This document shows, piece after piece, positions 1 to 6,330 of a DNA stretch of 7,670 bases (its first letter is position 1; each line of letters opens with the position of its first letter). The notes under the pieces were generated by a model, which worked only from the letters and a program-made list of their open reading frames with translations, was not told the DNA's origin and ran no database searches. The stretch covers positions 1-7,670 of the forward strand of contig JAFCCZ010000047.1 of the NCBI GenBank assembly GCA_017609945.1. The letters are read 5' to 3'. The position numbers and the translations under genes are program-made. The stretch comes from Candidatus Iainarchaeum sp. GTDB lineage: Archaea; Iainarchaeota; Iainarchaeia; Iainarchaeales; GCA-2688035.

Positions 1-99
1 GCATTAAATCCTTTGCCTGAGCAAAGCGAAGGCAACGGTTTAAGCCGAGAAAAAACAGCTGAAATGAGAAAAAATTCCACTAAGACGGAGGTGATTTGA
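1..99 (+). CDS. Possible 3' end of an unidentified protein (partial)
   Basis: Frame 1 is open from the left edge to a TGA at 97-99, giving 32 residues that end in TKTEVI. The other two + frames close within the first 20 bases. The residues are polar and charged (several E, K, R, S, T), which would suit a soluble C-terminal tail, but 32 codons can stay open by chance. No family can be recognised. If real, it converges on the MFS gene whose stop is at 111. A perfect GGAGGTGA lies at 87-94 just before its stop, so the stretch could instead be leader sequence. Confidence 0.3.
   Translation, partial: ALNPLPEQSEGNGLSREKTAEMRKNSTKTEVI
50..74 (-). terminator. T-tract terminator region downstream of the MFS gene
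   Basis: Read on the minus strand, two runs of six T follow the MFS stop codon: at 74-69 and 55-50, about 37 and 56 nt after the stop. Archaeal RNA polymerase terminates at U-rich stretches without needing a hairpin, so these are the natural 3' end of the MFS transcript. No strong stem precedes them. The assignment rests only on position and T-richness. Confidence 0.4.
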
Positions 100-110
100 T
101 TAGAAAAGTA

Positions 111-1370
111 TTAGATTCTTACAACGATTTTTCTTTTAATCGAGTAGGTTACTGCCGACATTACCAAAAGCAGCGCGGCGAAGAGAATGAACGGAAAAGC
201 CAGGCCAAAGAAGTCTGAGAGAATTCCCAAAGTCAGGGCAGAAACAAAGCCCCCGATTTTCAAAACTGTTGTGAAGAGCCCGGTCATTTCGCCCTCCTTA
301 ATGCGGGGGGTTATGTCTGTAATTAAGCCGTTTACCGCCGGGCGAATGAATGCAAGAATTAACCCAAGGGCAAAGCAGGCCACATAAAACGCCCCGGAGG
401 TTACCGGGATAAAGGCGATCGCAACAAGGGAGAAAGCAGTTAACAAAAAGCCAAGGGAAATTACGTTAATTTTGCCCCAGGAGTCAGCTATTTCGGCGAA
501 AAAGAACGAGAGAAGGTAAGGAATGTTAATTATTGAGAAAATAATTGCGATCTGCACCAGGCTAAGGTTTAGGGAAGCCACGTAAAGTGGGATAAGGAAA
601 AGAATTATTGCCTCAATCGCCTTTAGGAAAAAGCCGAGCAGAACGGTGAAGCCCCCTGCAACGCCCATTTGTCTGAGGTCCTGCAGTTCTTTCTTTACAA
701 CCCCGTCCTTTACCACCACCTCGTTAACCGCGGCCGTTACTGGCATGCCCTGGTCCTTTATTCTGAAAATGAGAAGGGCTGAAATTATTGGGAACGGAAT
801 CAGAACAAGGAACAGCCAGTTGATTGACTGGTCCGTTAAACCAAGGAAGAGGATTATTGGAATGCTGAACAAGGGGGCAATAACATAGGCAAACTTGCAC
901 ACGCAGATGTAGAGCCCGAATGTGGCAGAGGTTTCTCCCTTTGGGGAATTTTTCCTGATAAAGCCGTCGGTCATTATCCAGAACAGCGAGCCAACACCGT
1001 GCAAGATTCTTGCAATGAAAACCACCGCAAGGGAGAGGCCGCCTGCAAAGGCGCTTGCAAAGTAAAGCAACCCAATCAAGGGGTATGCAAGCATTGGGAA
1101 AACGGTGAACTTTATTCTGTTCACCTTGTCAGCCAAATCACCCACAGGAATTGCCAGCCCTGCGCCAATCAAAAAGAACAAACCGTAGAGAAGGCCTGCA
1201 AAGGAATAGTTCCCCATAACATGGTGGAAGAAGATTGCGAGAAAGGGGTCAATAATCCCCCAGGCAATGCAGTAAACAAACAACCCAAAGAGAAGGGTCT
1301 TAACGTTCTTTGGAACTGCCCCAAAGTCGCGGTTAACCCTGGTGTAAAGGAACATCATTTCACGGTGCAA
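111..1370 (-). CDS. Major facilitator superfamily (MFS) transporter
   Basis: A 419-residue integral membrane protein, the usual MFS length, with about twelve hydrophobic segments in two halves. A hydrophilic loop at about 203-236 separates the halves. Residues 77-87 (GDLADKVNRIK) after the second membrane segment fit MFS motif A, and 292-299 (AEIADSWG) is the matching element in the second half. It should act as a proton- or solute-coupled carrier in the cytoplasmic membrane. The substrate cannot be read from sequence; drug or metabolite efflux is one possibility. The start taken is TTG at 1370, because a GAGGT Shine-Dalgarno sits 7 nt upstream (1382-1378) and the TATA element at 1417-1424 predicts a transcript start near 1394. 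ATG at 1358 or 1355 is the alternative but lacks a well-spaced SD. It is divergent from the SDR gene and convergent with whatever lies left of position 100. Confidence 0.88.
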   Translation of the reverse strand: MHREMMFLYTRVNRDFGAVPKNVKTLLFGLFVYCIAWGIIDPFLAIFFHHVMGNYSFAGLLYGLFFLIGAGLAIPVGDLADKVNRIKFTVFPMLAYPLIGLLYFASAFAGGLSLAVVFIARILHGVGSLFWIMTDGFIRKNSPKGETSATFGLYICVCKFAYVIAPLFSIPIILFLGLTDQSINWLFLVLIPFPIISALLIFRIKDQGMPVTAAVNEVVVKDGVVKKELQDLRQMGVAGGFTVLLGFFLKAIEAIILFLIPLYVASLNLSLVQIAIIFSIINIPYLLSFFFAEIADSWGKINVISLGFLLTAFSLVAIAFIPVTSGAFYVACFALGLILAFIRPAVNGLITDITPRIKEGEMTGLFTTVLKIGGFVSALTLGILSDFFGLAFPFILFAALLLVMSAVTYSIKRKIVVRI

Positions 1371-1377
1371 TCAAAAA

Positions 1378-1382
1378 ACCTC
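1378..1382 (-). promoter_or_regulatory. Shine-Dalgarno site supporting a TTG start of the MFS gene
   Basis: On the minus strand GAGGT is followed after 7 nt by TTG at 1370-1368. The downstream ATG codons (1358, 1355) have only a GTGA directly against them, so this site favours the TTG start. Confidence 0.5.
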
Positions 1383-1416
1383 AATAAGTCCAGTAAGTTA
1401 GATGATTTAACATCAA

Positions 1417-1424
1417 TTTAAATA
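1417..1424. promoter_or_regulatory. Shared, near-palindromic TATA box for the SDR and MFS genes
   Basis: TTTAAATA lies inside the self-complementary run ATTTAAAT and reads as an archaeal box A on both strands. Using the usual distance of about 26-27 nt from its centre, the + strand start falls near 1447-1449, on the second ATG of the SDR gene. The - strand start falls near 1394, about 24 nt before the MFS TTG. It is the only good TATA-like element in the 78-bp divergent gap, so both genes may depend on it. Confidence 0.6.
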
Positions 1425-1448
1425 TTTGTTCACAGAACTATGATTAGA

Positions 1449-2354
1449 ATGCAGATTTTGGTAACCGGAAGCAGTGGATTTGTTGGAAAAGAGCTGGTAA
1501 AAGAGTTGGTTAGGCTTGGCCACGAGGTAGAGGGATTTGACGCAAGTAGTGGCCAGGATATCCTTGATTTGGGGCAGCTGAAGAAAGCGGTTAGGGGAAA
1601 GCAGGCGGTTTTTCACCTTGCGGCCCTGCTTGACGAAACAAAACCAAAGGAAATGATTGAGATTAACGTTAAGGGAACGGATAACGTTGTAGAAGCAAGC
1701 GCAAAGGAAGGGGTTGAACAGCTTGTTTATTTGAGTACTGCGGGAGTGCACGCCCTCGCAAAGGGAAAGGTTAGTGAAAAGTCAGAGATAGCGCCGGAAA
1801 CAATGTACGAGACAAGCAAGGCGAGAGCTGAGAAGATTGTTTGGGAAAGCCAGGAAATGCTTCCAATCACAATAATCAGGAGCGCACTGGTGCTCGGACC
1901 GAACGATTACTGGAGAGGGATTGCAAAGCTTGCCTCCAAAAACTTTCCGCTGATTGGATCCGGAGAAAACCACTTCCAGACAATTTACATAAAGGACCTG
2001 GTTTCAGCCCTTGCGTTTGTCCTCGCAAGGGAAGAGTGCTTTGGAGAAGTTTACCTGGCCGCGGGAGAAGAGGCCCCAACACTAAAGAAGCTATACGGAA
2101 TGATTAGGGAAGAGCTCGGGGTCCAGGGAGAAGTGAAAACAATCCCACTCGGGCTGGGAAAGGTTCTTTCAATAATCTACCTGCTTAAATCAAAGTTAAC
2201 CGGCAAGAAAACAGTGGTGCTTCCACAGCACGTGAAAAGGCTTGTGAGGGAGCGCTACTACAGCACAGGCAAAATAAATTCTTTGGGCTGGAAAGCCGCC
2301 ACTCCCTTGGAAAAAGCGGTTAAGGAAACCGTTACAAAACTCAGAAAAGAATAA
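1449..2354 (+). CDS. NAD(P)-dependent epimerase/dehydratase, extended SDR family
   Basis: A 301-residue Rossmann-fold oxidoreductase. Numbering from this start, the nucleotide-binding loop TGSSGFVG is at 6-13, acidic D31 ends the second strand (which points to NAD(H) rather than NADP(H)), HLAA is at 56-59, the catalytic Ser/Thr is in STAG near 96-99, and the catalytic YETSK (Tyr120, Lys124) matches YxxxK. Family members epimerise, dehydrate or reduce nucleotide sugars, or oxidise hydroxysteroid-like substrates. The C-terminal substrate domain does not reveal which. The start chosen is ATG 1449 instead of in-frame ATG 1440, because MQILVTGSSG is the family's normal N-terminus and the TATA box predicts a transcript starting at about 1447-1449, so the mRNA would be leaderless. 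The stop codon touches the stop of the convergent lipid gene, which suggests compact packing but not co-transcription. Confidence 0.88.
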   Translation: MQILVTGSSGFVGKELVKELVRLGHEVEGFDASSGQDILDLGQLKKAVRGKQAVFHLAALLDETKPKEMIEINVKGTDNVVEASAKEGVEQLVYLSTAGVHALAKGKVSEKSEIAPETMYETSKARAEKIVWESQEMLPITIIRSALVLGPNDYWRGIAKLASKNFPLIGSGENHFQTIYIKDLVSALAFVLAREECFGEVYLAAGEEAPTLKKLYGMIREELGVQGEVKTIPLGLGKVLSIIYLLKSKLTGKKTVVLPQHVKRLVRERYYSTGKINSLGWKAATPLEKAVKETVTKLRKE

Positions 2355-3134
2355 TTACTTCTTTTCCTTTCCGGCCTTTTTGACCGCGGAGGTTATTTCA
2401 TTGAACTTTTTGCCCATTTTGGTTAGGTCGCCCTTGCAGGCTTCAAGCGCTGTTCCAACGTGAACAATGTCCGCCCCTGCTTTTATGGTTTCGTAGGCAA
2501 ACTCTTTTGTTCTGACCCCACCGGCAACAACTAGTGGGACATCAATCTGTTCCCTGGTTGCTGCGACCATTTCAGGGGGAACCGGCTGCGGCGCTCCGCC
2601 GCCCGACTCAAGGATGATGATTTTGCTTCCCATGTACTGGCCTGCGAGGGCTGTTGCAGCCGCAAGATAGGGCTTGTTTCTTGGAATTAGCTGGGCTCGG
2701 CCCACCCACCCGGCTGCCTCCCCCGGCTCAATAATAATGTAAGAGGTTGGAATAACCTCAAGTTCCATCTGCTTTATGGGAAAAGAGGCACCGATTTGCG
2801 CTCCGGCAATCCAGTAGGGGTCGTTGCTGTTAAGCATTGACATAAAGTAAAGGGCGTCCGCGTGCCTTGAAAGCGTGGCAATGTTTCCTGGAAAAAGTAT
2901 TACCGGAAGCGAGGAGTTTTCCTTAACCTGCTTTATTGCCTCGTTGAGCAGTTTTCCCTGCGCACCAACAGAACCGCCCACTGCAAACGCATCAAGGCCA
3001 TTTTCCTCCGCCACCTTTGCGACCTTTCCACAGGTTTCAATGTCATAGTTTGGCGGGTCTAACTGCATAAAGCTAAGGCCGCCGTCCCTGGCAATGGCTT
3101 CAAGAATCTTCTTGTAGGTCTTTCCGTCCTGCAT
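2355..3134 (-). CDS. Geranylgeranylglyceryl phosphate synthase (GGGPS)
   Basis: A 259-residue TIM-barrel prenyltransferase that should join geranylgeranyl diphosphate to sn-glycerol-1-phosphate, forming the first ether bond of archaeal lipids. Family motifs in order are LDPPN at 25-29, VGGS at 52-55, FPGN at 81-84, YIIIEPG at 132-138, LESGGGAPQPV at 175-185, VAGGVRT at 203-209 and GADIVHVGTALE at 220-231. The last motifs form the phosphate-binding end of the barrel. Bacterial PcrB is the related alternative, but the archaeal setting favours GGGPS. The start is ATG 3134, with GGTGG 5 nt upstream. An upstream in-frame extension to 3206 would run through the TATA box and add residues with no family counterpart. 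It lies 31 nt downstream of the MBL gene on the same strand, so read-through is possible, but it has its own promoter. The lysine-rich tail (about 251-259) is unremarkable. Confidence 0.9.
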   Translation of the reverse strand: MQDGKTYKKILEAIARDGGLSFMQLDPPNYDIETCGKVAKVAEENGLDAFAVGGSVGAQGKLLNEAIKQVKENSSLPVILFPGNIATLSRHADALYFMSMLNSNDPYWIAGAQIGASFPIKQMELEVIPTSYIIIEPGEAAGWVGRAQLIPRNKPYLAAATALAGQYMGSKIIILESGGGAPQPVPPEMVAATREQIDVPLVVAGGVRTKEFAYETIKAGADIVHVGTALEACKGDLTKMGKKFNEITSAVKKAGKEKK

Positions 3135-3139
3135 TAAAA

Positions 3140-3174
3140 CCACCAAAATATTTGTTGAAAAATACCTATATAAA
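3140..3174 (-). promoter_or_regulatory. TATA box and Shine-Dalgarno of the GGGPS gene
   Basis: On the minus strand TTTATATA occupies 3174-3167, overlapping the last codons and stop of the MBL gene. A start about 26 nt downstream falls near 3144, leaving roughly 10 nt of leader. That leader begins at about the GGTGG (3144-3140), which sits 5 nt before ATG 3134. The geometry fixes the gene start at 3134. Confidence 0.6.
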
Positions 3175-3825
3175 GGGGCCTGAGAGGGACTTGAGAGCGA
3201 ATTCAATATTCTCGCTTTGCTTCTCTTTCAGCACAAGGCCGTGGCCTGGGAGAAGGGTTTCAAAGCCGAGTTTTTTCACGGAATTGATTGAATCCAGCAG
3301 TTCCTGCTTGTCTCCGGACGGCAAGTCAAACCTGCCGACCCATCCCTTGAAGAGCAAATCCCCTGAAAACAGCAGTTTTTGGGCCTTGTCAAAAAAGCTC
3401 ACACTTCCCTGGGTGTGTCCAGGGGTGTGAATAACCTCAAGCTTGAAGGGCTTAAACTCTATTTTTTCGCCAGGGGAAAGAAATTTCTTTATTTTTGGGA
3501 AGTGGTCTGAGCCAAGCATCGCAGAGGCGGTGTACATCTGGTCCCTTGCGTTAACGTAGTTGGCGTCAAGCTTGTGCATTCCCATTTCCGCTGCCTTGAA
3601 GGGGGCGGCGCCTGAAAAGTGGTCTGAGTGGGCGTGCGTGAAAAGCACCAAATCAACGGATTTGGCACTAACCCCAATCCCCTCAAGGCCCTCAACAAGG
3701 GCCTGGCTATTGTTCTGGCTGCTTGAATCAATCAGCACGGTTTTCTTGCCAACCAAAAGGAAGGCATTGCTCCCCTGGTTCGGGCTGTAGAAAACAAAAA
3801 GGTTTGGTTTTATTGCCTCAAACAT
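3166..3825 (-). CDS. Metallo-beta-lactamase-fold hydrolase, glyoxalase II-like
   Basis: A 219-residue protein with the full metal-binding set of the MBL superfamily: THAHSDH at 63-69 (His64, His66, Asp68, His69), His137 in HTPGHTQGSV, Asp156 in SGD, and His195 in PGHG. An intact two-zinc site is therefore expected. The GRFDLPSGD segment at 164-172 resembles small hydroxyacylglutathione hydrolase-like members that cleave thioesters, but substrate prediction within this superfamily is unreliable. No signal peptide is seen, so it is probably cytoplasmic. It starts at ATG 3825 with no SD. A T-rich TATA element (3858-3849) about 27 nt upstream puts the transcript start at about the ATG itself, so it is probably leaderless. 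It ends 31 nt before GGGPS on the same strand, and its last codons double as the GGGPS TATA box. A link with lipid synthesis is not shown. Confidence 0.9.
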   Translation of the reverse strand: MFEAIKPNLFVFYSPNQGSNAFLLVGKKTVLIDSSSQNNSQALVEGLEGIGVSAKSVDLVLFTHAHSDHFSGAAPFKAAEMGMHKLDANYVNARDQMYTASAMLGSDHFPKIKKFLSPGEKIEFKPFKLEVIHTPGHTQGSVSFFDKAQKLLFSGDLLFKGWVGRFDLPSGDKQELLDSINSVKKLGFETLLPGHGLVLKEKQSENIEFALKSLSGPFI

Positions 3826-3848
3826 TCAAAAGAACAATAAGCGGAAAC

Positions 3849-3858
3849 AAATAAAAAG
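3849..3858 (-). promoter_or_regulatory. TATA box of the MBL-fold gene (leaderless)
   Basis: The minus-strand sequence CTTTTTATTT is centred about 27 nt upstream of ATG 3825, the classic spacing from TATA to start in archaea. No Shine-Dalgarno is present between the two, which is consistent with a leaderless mRNA. Confidence 0.5.
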
Positions 3859-3909
3859 CAAATCTTATACATAACGAATGGTGGGTTTTTTGGCGAACGC
3901 GCTACCAAA

Positions 3910-3916
3910 TTAAATA
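3910..3916 (+). promoter_or_regulatory. TATA box of the RPA gene
   Basis: TTAAATA is centred about 33 nt upstream of ATG 3946 and predicts a start near 3939-3940, so the leader would be only about 6-7 nt with no SD. A second A/T-rich run at 3928-3935 is too close to the start codon to serve. Confidence 0.45.
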
Positions 3917-3945
3917 GTTTTCCAGGCAAATTATATCTGATTGAA

Positions 3946-5259
3946 ATGGAGTTACAGCAAACCCTGCAGAAAATCATTTCCTCTTCCGGGAAAAGCGAGG
4001 AAGAGGTTAACAGGCTAATTGGGAAGAAAAAGGAGAAATTTGCAGGCCTGCTTACCGAGAGCGGTGCCGCGCTAATGGTAGCAAAAGAGCTTGGTGTAGA
4101 GCTTGGGCTGGAGGAAAAGCAGCTTGAGAGGCTGCAGGTTTCACAGCTTAAGGGCGGAATGAGCAATGTTGAGGTGCTTGCAAGGGCAAAGCACATTTTT
4201 TCCCCAAAGAATTTTGAGAAAAATGGGAAAAAAGGGATTTTGTGCAGTTTGATTGTTGGCGACTCCACTGGTGAAATAAGGCTGACTGTTTGGGGCAAGG
4301 AGGTTGCAAGGCTGCAGGAGCAGAATGTGGAGAAGGGAACTGTTTTGCTGCTCAAGAACTGCTATGTGAACAGCTACAAGGAGATTCCGCAGCTGAACCT
4401 TTCCTACAACGGGAATTTCTTGATTAATCCAGAGATTGATGTTTCAGGGCTGCCGCCCGCTGAAGAAAAATGTGTTGCCCTGAAAGAACTCTCCGAGAGC
4501 GAGAGTGATGCAAGCGTTTTGGGCAGAATAATTAGGGTGTTTCCGGAGAAGATCTTTGAGAAGGACGGACGGGAAGGCAAGCTGGTGAACTTTTTGATTG
4601 GTGACGGAACAGCCATTGTTAGGGCAGCCGCCTGGAACGAAATGGTTGGCGAAGTGAAAAAGCTTTCAAGCGGCGAAGCAGTTAAAATTGAAGGGTGTTA
4701 CACAAAAAAGGGACTTAGGGAGGTGGAACTGCAGCTTGGGTTCAGGGCAAGAATTTTGAAATCCCCAAAGGACGGGGAGAAGCTTCCGGGAATTGCTGAA
4801 ATGCAGGGAATTGAAGTGCAGGAGAAGAAGGTTGCTGGATTGAAAGAAGGCGACAGGTTTGTTGCGGTTGATGCGGAAATTGAGGACGTTTTGCCTGGCC
4901 AGCTTCGCTTCAATGTCTGCCCGAAATGCGGCAAAAAGCTTGAGGCGGCTGAAGGCAGCTATTTGTGCGAGGAGTGTGGAGAGGTCAAGCCAGACATTAG
5001 GGCCGTTGTTTCGCTGAAGCTGAGGGACGAAACAGGCGAGATTGATGCAGTGCTGTTTGGGGAGATTGCGGAAAAGGCAATTGGAATGAACCGGGAAGAG
5101 TTGAAGAAACGGCTTGGGGTTAACACTGCAGGGCAGCTTGTAGCGGAATTGCGTGATGCGATTGCGGGGAAGAGGGTGAAAGTGAACGGGTTTGTGAAAA
5201 TGAACGGCTTCAGCAAACAGCTTGAGTTCAGCGCCAGAGAGTTCTCGTTTTTGGAATAG
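3946..5259 (+). CDS. Replication protein A, OB-fold single-stranded DNA-binding protein with zinc finger
   Basis: A 437-residue protein built like the large archaeal RPA subunit. A charged helical N-terminal part (about 1-65) is followed by OB fold 1 (about 72-160, with IVGDSTGEIRLTVWG at 103-117), OB fold 2 (about 188-270, with LIGDGTAIVRAAAW at 217-230) and OB fold 3 (about 303-435). OB fold 3 is interrupted by a zinc ribbon, CPKC at 325-328 and CEEC at 341-344, as in the DNA-binding domain C of eukaryotic RPA70. It should coat single-stranded DNA during replication, repair and recombination. Its position directly upstream of radA fits, since RPA and RadA act on the same filaments. The gap to radA is 121 bp and holds a separate promoter, so the two need not share one mRNA. 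All four cysteines and three OB folds are intact. Whether a second subunit exists elsewhere cannot be seen. Confidence 0.9.
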   Translation: MELQQTLQKIISSSGKSEEEVNRLIGKKKEKFAGLLTESGAALMVAKELGVELGLEEKQLERLQVSQLKGGMSNVEVLARAKHIFSPKNFEKNGKKGILCSLIVGDSTGEIRLTVWGKEVARLQEQNVEKGTVLLLKNCYVNSYKEIPQLNLSYNGNFLINPEIDVSGLPPAEEKCVALKELSESESDASVLGRIIRVFPEKIFEKDGREGKLVNFLIGDGTAIVRAAAWNEMVGEVKKLSSGEAVKIEGCYTKKGLREVELQLGFRARILKSPKDGEKLPGIAEMQGIEVQEKKVAGLKEGDRFVAVDAEIEDVLPGQLRFNVCPKCGKKLEAAEGSYLCEECGEVKPDIRAVVSLKLRDETGEIDAVLFGEIAEKAIGMNREELKKRLGVNTAGQLVAELRDAIAGKRVKVNGFVKMNGFSKQLEFSAREFSFLE

Positions 5260-5276
5260 TGGAAATCTACTCTCTA

Positions 5277-5291
5277 AAAAGCTTTTAAAAG
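5277..5291 (+). promoter_or_regulatory. radA promoter: TATA box within two overlapping palindromes
   Basis: AAAAGCTTTT (5277-5286) and CTTTTAAAAG (5282-5291) are perfect palindromes sharing five bases. The second contains the TATA-like TTTTAAAA, which predicts a transcript start near 5313 and a leader of about 68 nt before radA. A palindrome overlying a TATA box could be a regulator site that blocks TBP/TFB, but A/T-rich palindromes also arise by chance. Confidence 0.45.
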
Positions 5292-5323
5292 GGTTGAAAC
5301 AAACTATTACTAGCGCACAGTAA

Positions 5324-5339
5324 GGGGGCAAGCTTTCCC
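5324..5339 (+). other. Imperfect inverted repeat in the radA leader
   Basis: A run of five G (5324-5328) and a CCC (5337-5339) flank the palindrome AAGCTT. As RNA this gives only a GGG/CCC stem with an eight-base loop. Stability looks low, so it is recorded as a possible element of the unusually long leader and not as a demonstrated riboswitch. Confidence 0.2.
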
Positions 5340-5367
5340 AAAAGCCGGCCTCAAAAAACTGCAGCGT

Positions 5368-5375
5368 GGGAGGAG
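5368..5375 (+). promoter_or_regulatory. Shine-Dalgarno site fixing the radA start
   Basis: GGGAGGAG ends 5 nt before ATG 5381. This spacing decides against the in-frame GTG at 5366, which overlaps the purine-rich site itself. Confidence 0.75.
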
Positions 5376-5380
5376 TTATT

Positions 5381-6328
5381 ATGGGAAAGGAAATAAAGAA
5401 CATTACTGATTTGCCCGGGGTCGGGCCACAGGCAGCGGAAAAACTTGTTGCTGCTGGATACAAAACACTTGAAGCAATTGCAGTTGCGTCACCAATGGAG
5501 TTACAGGAAGCAGCGGCCCTTGGAGAGCTAACCTCCGCAAAGGCAATTAAGGCTGCGCGGGACGCCCTTGAAATGGGTTACGAGAGCGCGGATCAGCTTG
5601 CAAAAAAGAGAGAGCTTGTTGGTAGAATTACCACTGGAAGCAAGGAGGTTGACGCATTGATTGGAGGCGGGATTGAGACGCAGAGCATTACCGAAATTTA
5701 CGGGAAATATGCGTCCGGAAAAAGCCAGTGGTGCTTTGTAACCTCGGTTACAGTTCAGCTCCCGAAAGAGAAGGGGGGGCTTGGTGGAAATTGCCTTTAC
5801 ATTGACAGCGAGAACAGCTTCAGGCCGGAGAGGGTTATACAGGCCGCAAAGTTTCTTGGTCTGGACCAAGAAAAGGCGCTGAAAAACATTTTTGTTGCAA
5901 GGGCCTACAATTCAGACCACCAAATGCTGCTCGGTGACAAGGCAGAGGAAATGATCAAGGAGAAGAACATAAAGCTTTTGATTGTGGACTCGCTAATGGC
6001 ACAATTTAGATCTGAATTTGTTGGACGGGGTCAGCTTGCTGGAAGGCAACAGAAGCTAAACAGGCACATGCGCACGCTGATGAAGATTGCGGAAATGAAC
6101 AATATTGCAGTGCTTGTTACAAACCAGGTTATGTCCCGCCCTGACATCCTGTTCGGGGACCCAACAGCCCCGGTTGGAGGAAACATTGTGGCACACGCCT
6201 CAAAGACAAGGATTTATTTAAGAAAAAGCAAGGGAGACAAAAGGGTCGCAAAGCTTGTGGACAGTCCGAGCCTGCCTGACGGCGAAGCGCTCTACAGAAT
6301 AACGGAGAACGGAATAGAGGACGTTTAA
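5381..6328 (+). CDS. radA: DNA repair and recombination protein RadA
   Basis: A 315-residue archaeal RecA/Rad51-family recombinase that forms ATP-dependent filaments on single-stranded DNA and carries out homologous pairing and strand exchange. The N-terminal DNA-binding domain has a helix-hairpin-helix (LPGVGPQAAEKL, 11-22). The subunit-linking motif, usually FxxA, reads YESA at 67-70. ITTGSKEVDALIGGGIETQ (83-101) opens the ATPase core. Walker A is GKYASGKS at 108-115, where most relatives have GEFGSGKT. The catalytic glutamate motif reads IDSENSFRPER (141-151, Glu144) instead of the common IDTEGTFRPER. Walker B is LLIVD at 199-203. The FRSEFVGRGQLAGRQQ block (209-224) and VTNQV (246-250) are strongly conserved. 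Length and domain order are normal, and the Walker lysine and catalytic glutamate remain, so it should be active; RadB lacks this full-length layout. ATG 5381 is chosen for its SD. It converges on the coiled-coil gene with a 2-bp gap. Confidence 0.96.
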   Translation: MGKEIKNITDLPGVGPQAAEKLVAAGYKTLEAIAVASPMELQEAAALGELTSAKAIKAARDALEMGYESADQLAKKRELVGRITTGSKEVDALIGGGIETQSITEIYGKYASGKSQWCFVTSVTVQLPKEKGGLGGNCLYIDSENSFRPERVIQAAKFLGLDQEKALKNIFVARAYNSDHQMLLGDKAEEMIKEKNIKLLIVDSLMAQFRSEFVGRGQLAGRQQKLNRHMRTLMKIAEMNNIAVLVTNQVMSRPDILFGDPTAPVGGNIVAHASKTRIYLRKSKGDKRVAKLVDSPSLPDGEALYRITENGIEDV

Positions 6329-6330
6329 GG

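Noticed and set aside
25..35. AGCGAAGGCAA also present in SRP RNA at 7468-7478, suggesting a duplicated SRP fragment
   Set aside because: The match does not extend usefully on either side and no other SRP element is found near the left end, so it is probably chance.
87..94. TCACCTCC on the minus strand, like the 3' end of 16S rRNA
   Set aside because: The sequence that would be the rest of 16S rRNA is MFS coding sequence, so only the short octamer matches.
3135..3206. N-terminal extension of GGGPS to 3206
   Set aside because: It would place coding sequence over the TATA box and the MBL gene end, adds residues with no family counterpart, and ATG 3134 has an SD.
4666..5463. Long 265-codon open frame on the minus strand across the RPA gene
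   Set aside because: It lies opposite clear RPA coding sequence and runs into the radA start. The product is rich in Phe, Pro, Cys and Ser with no motif. It is a codon-bias shadow.
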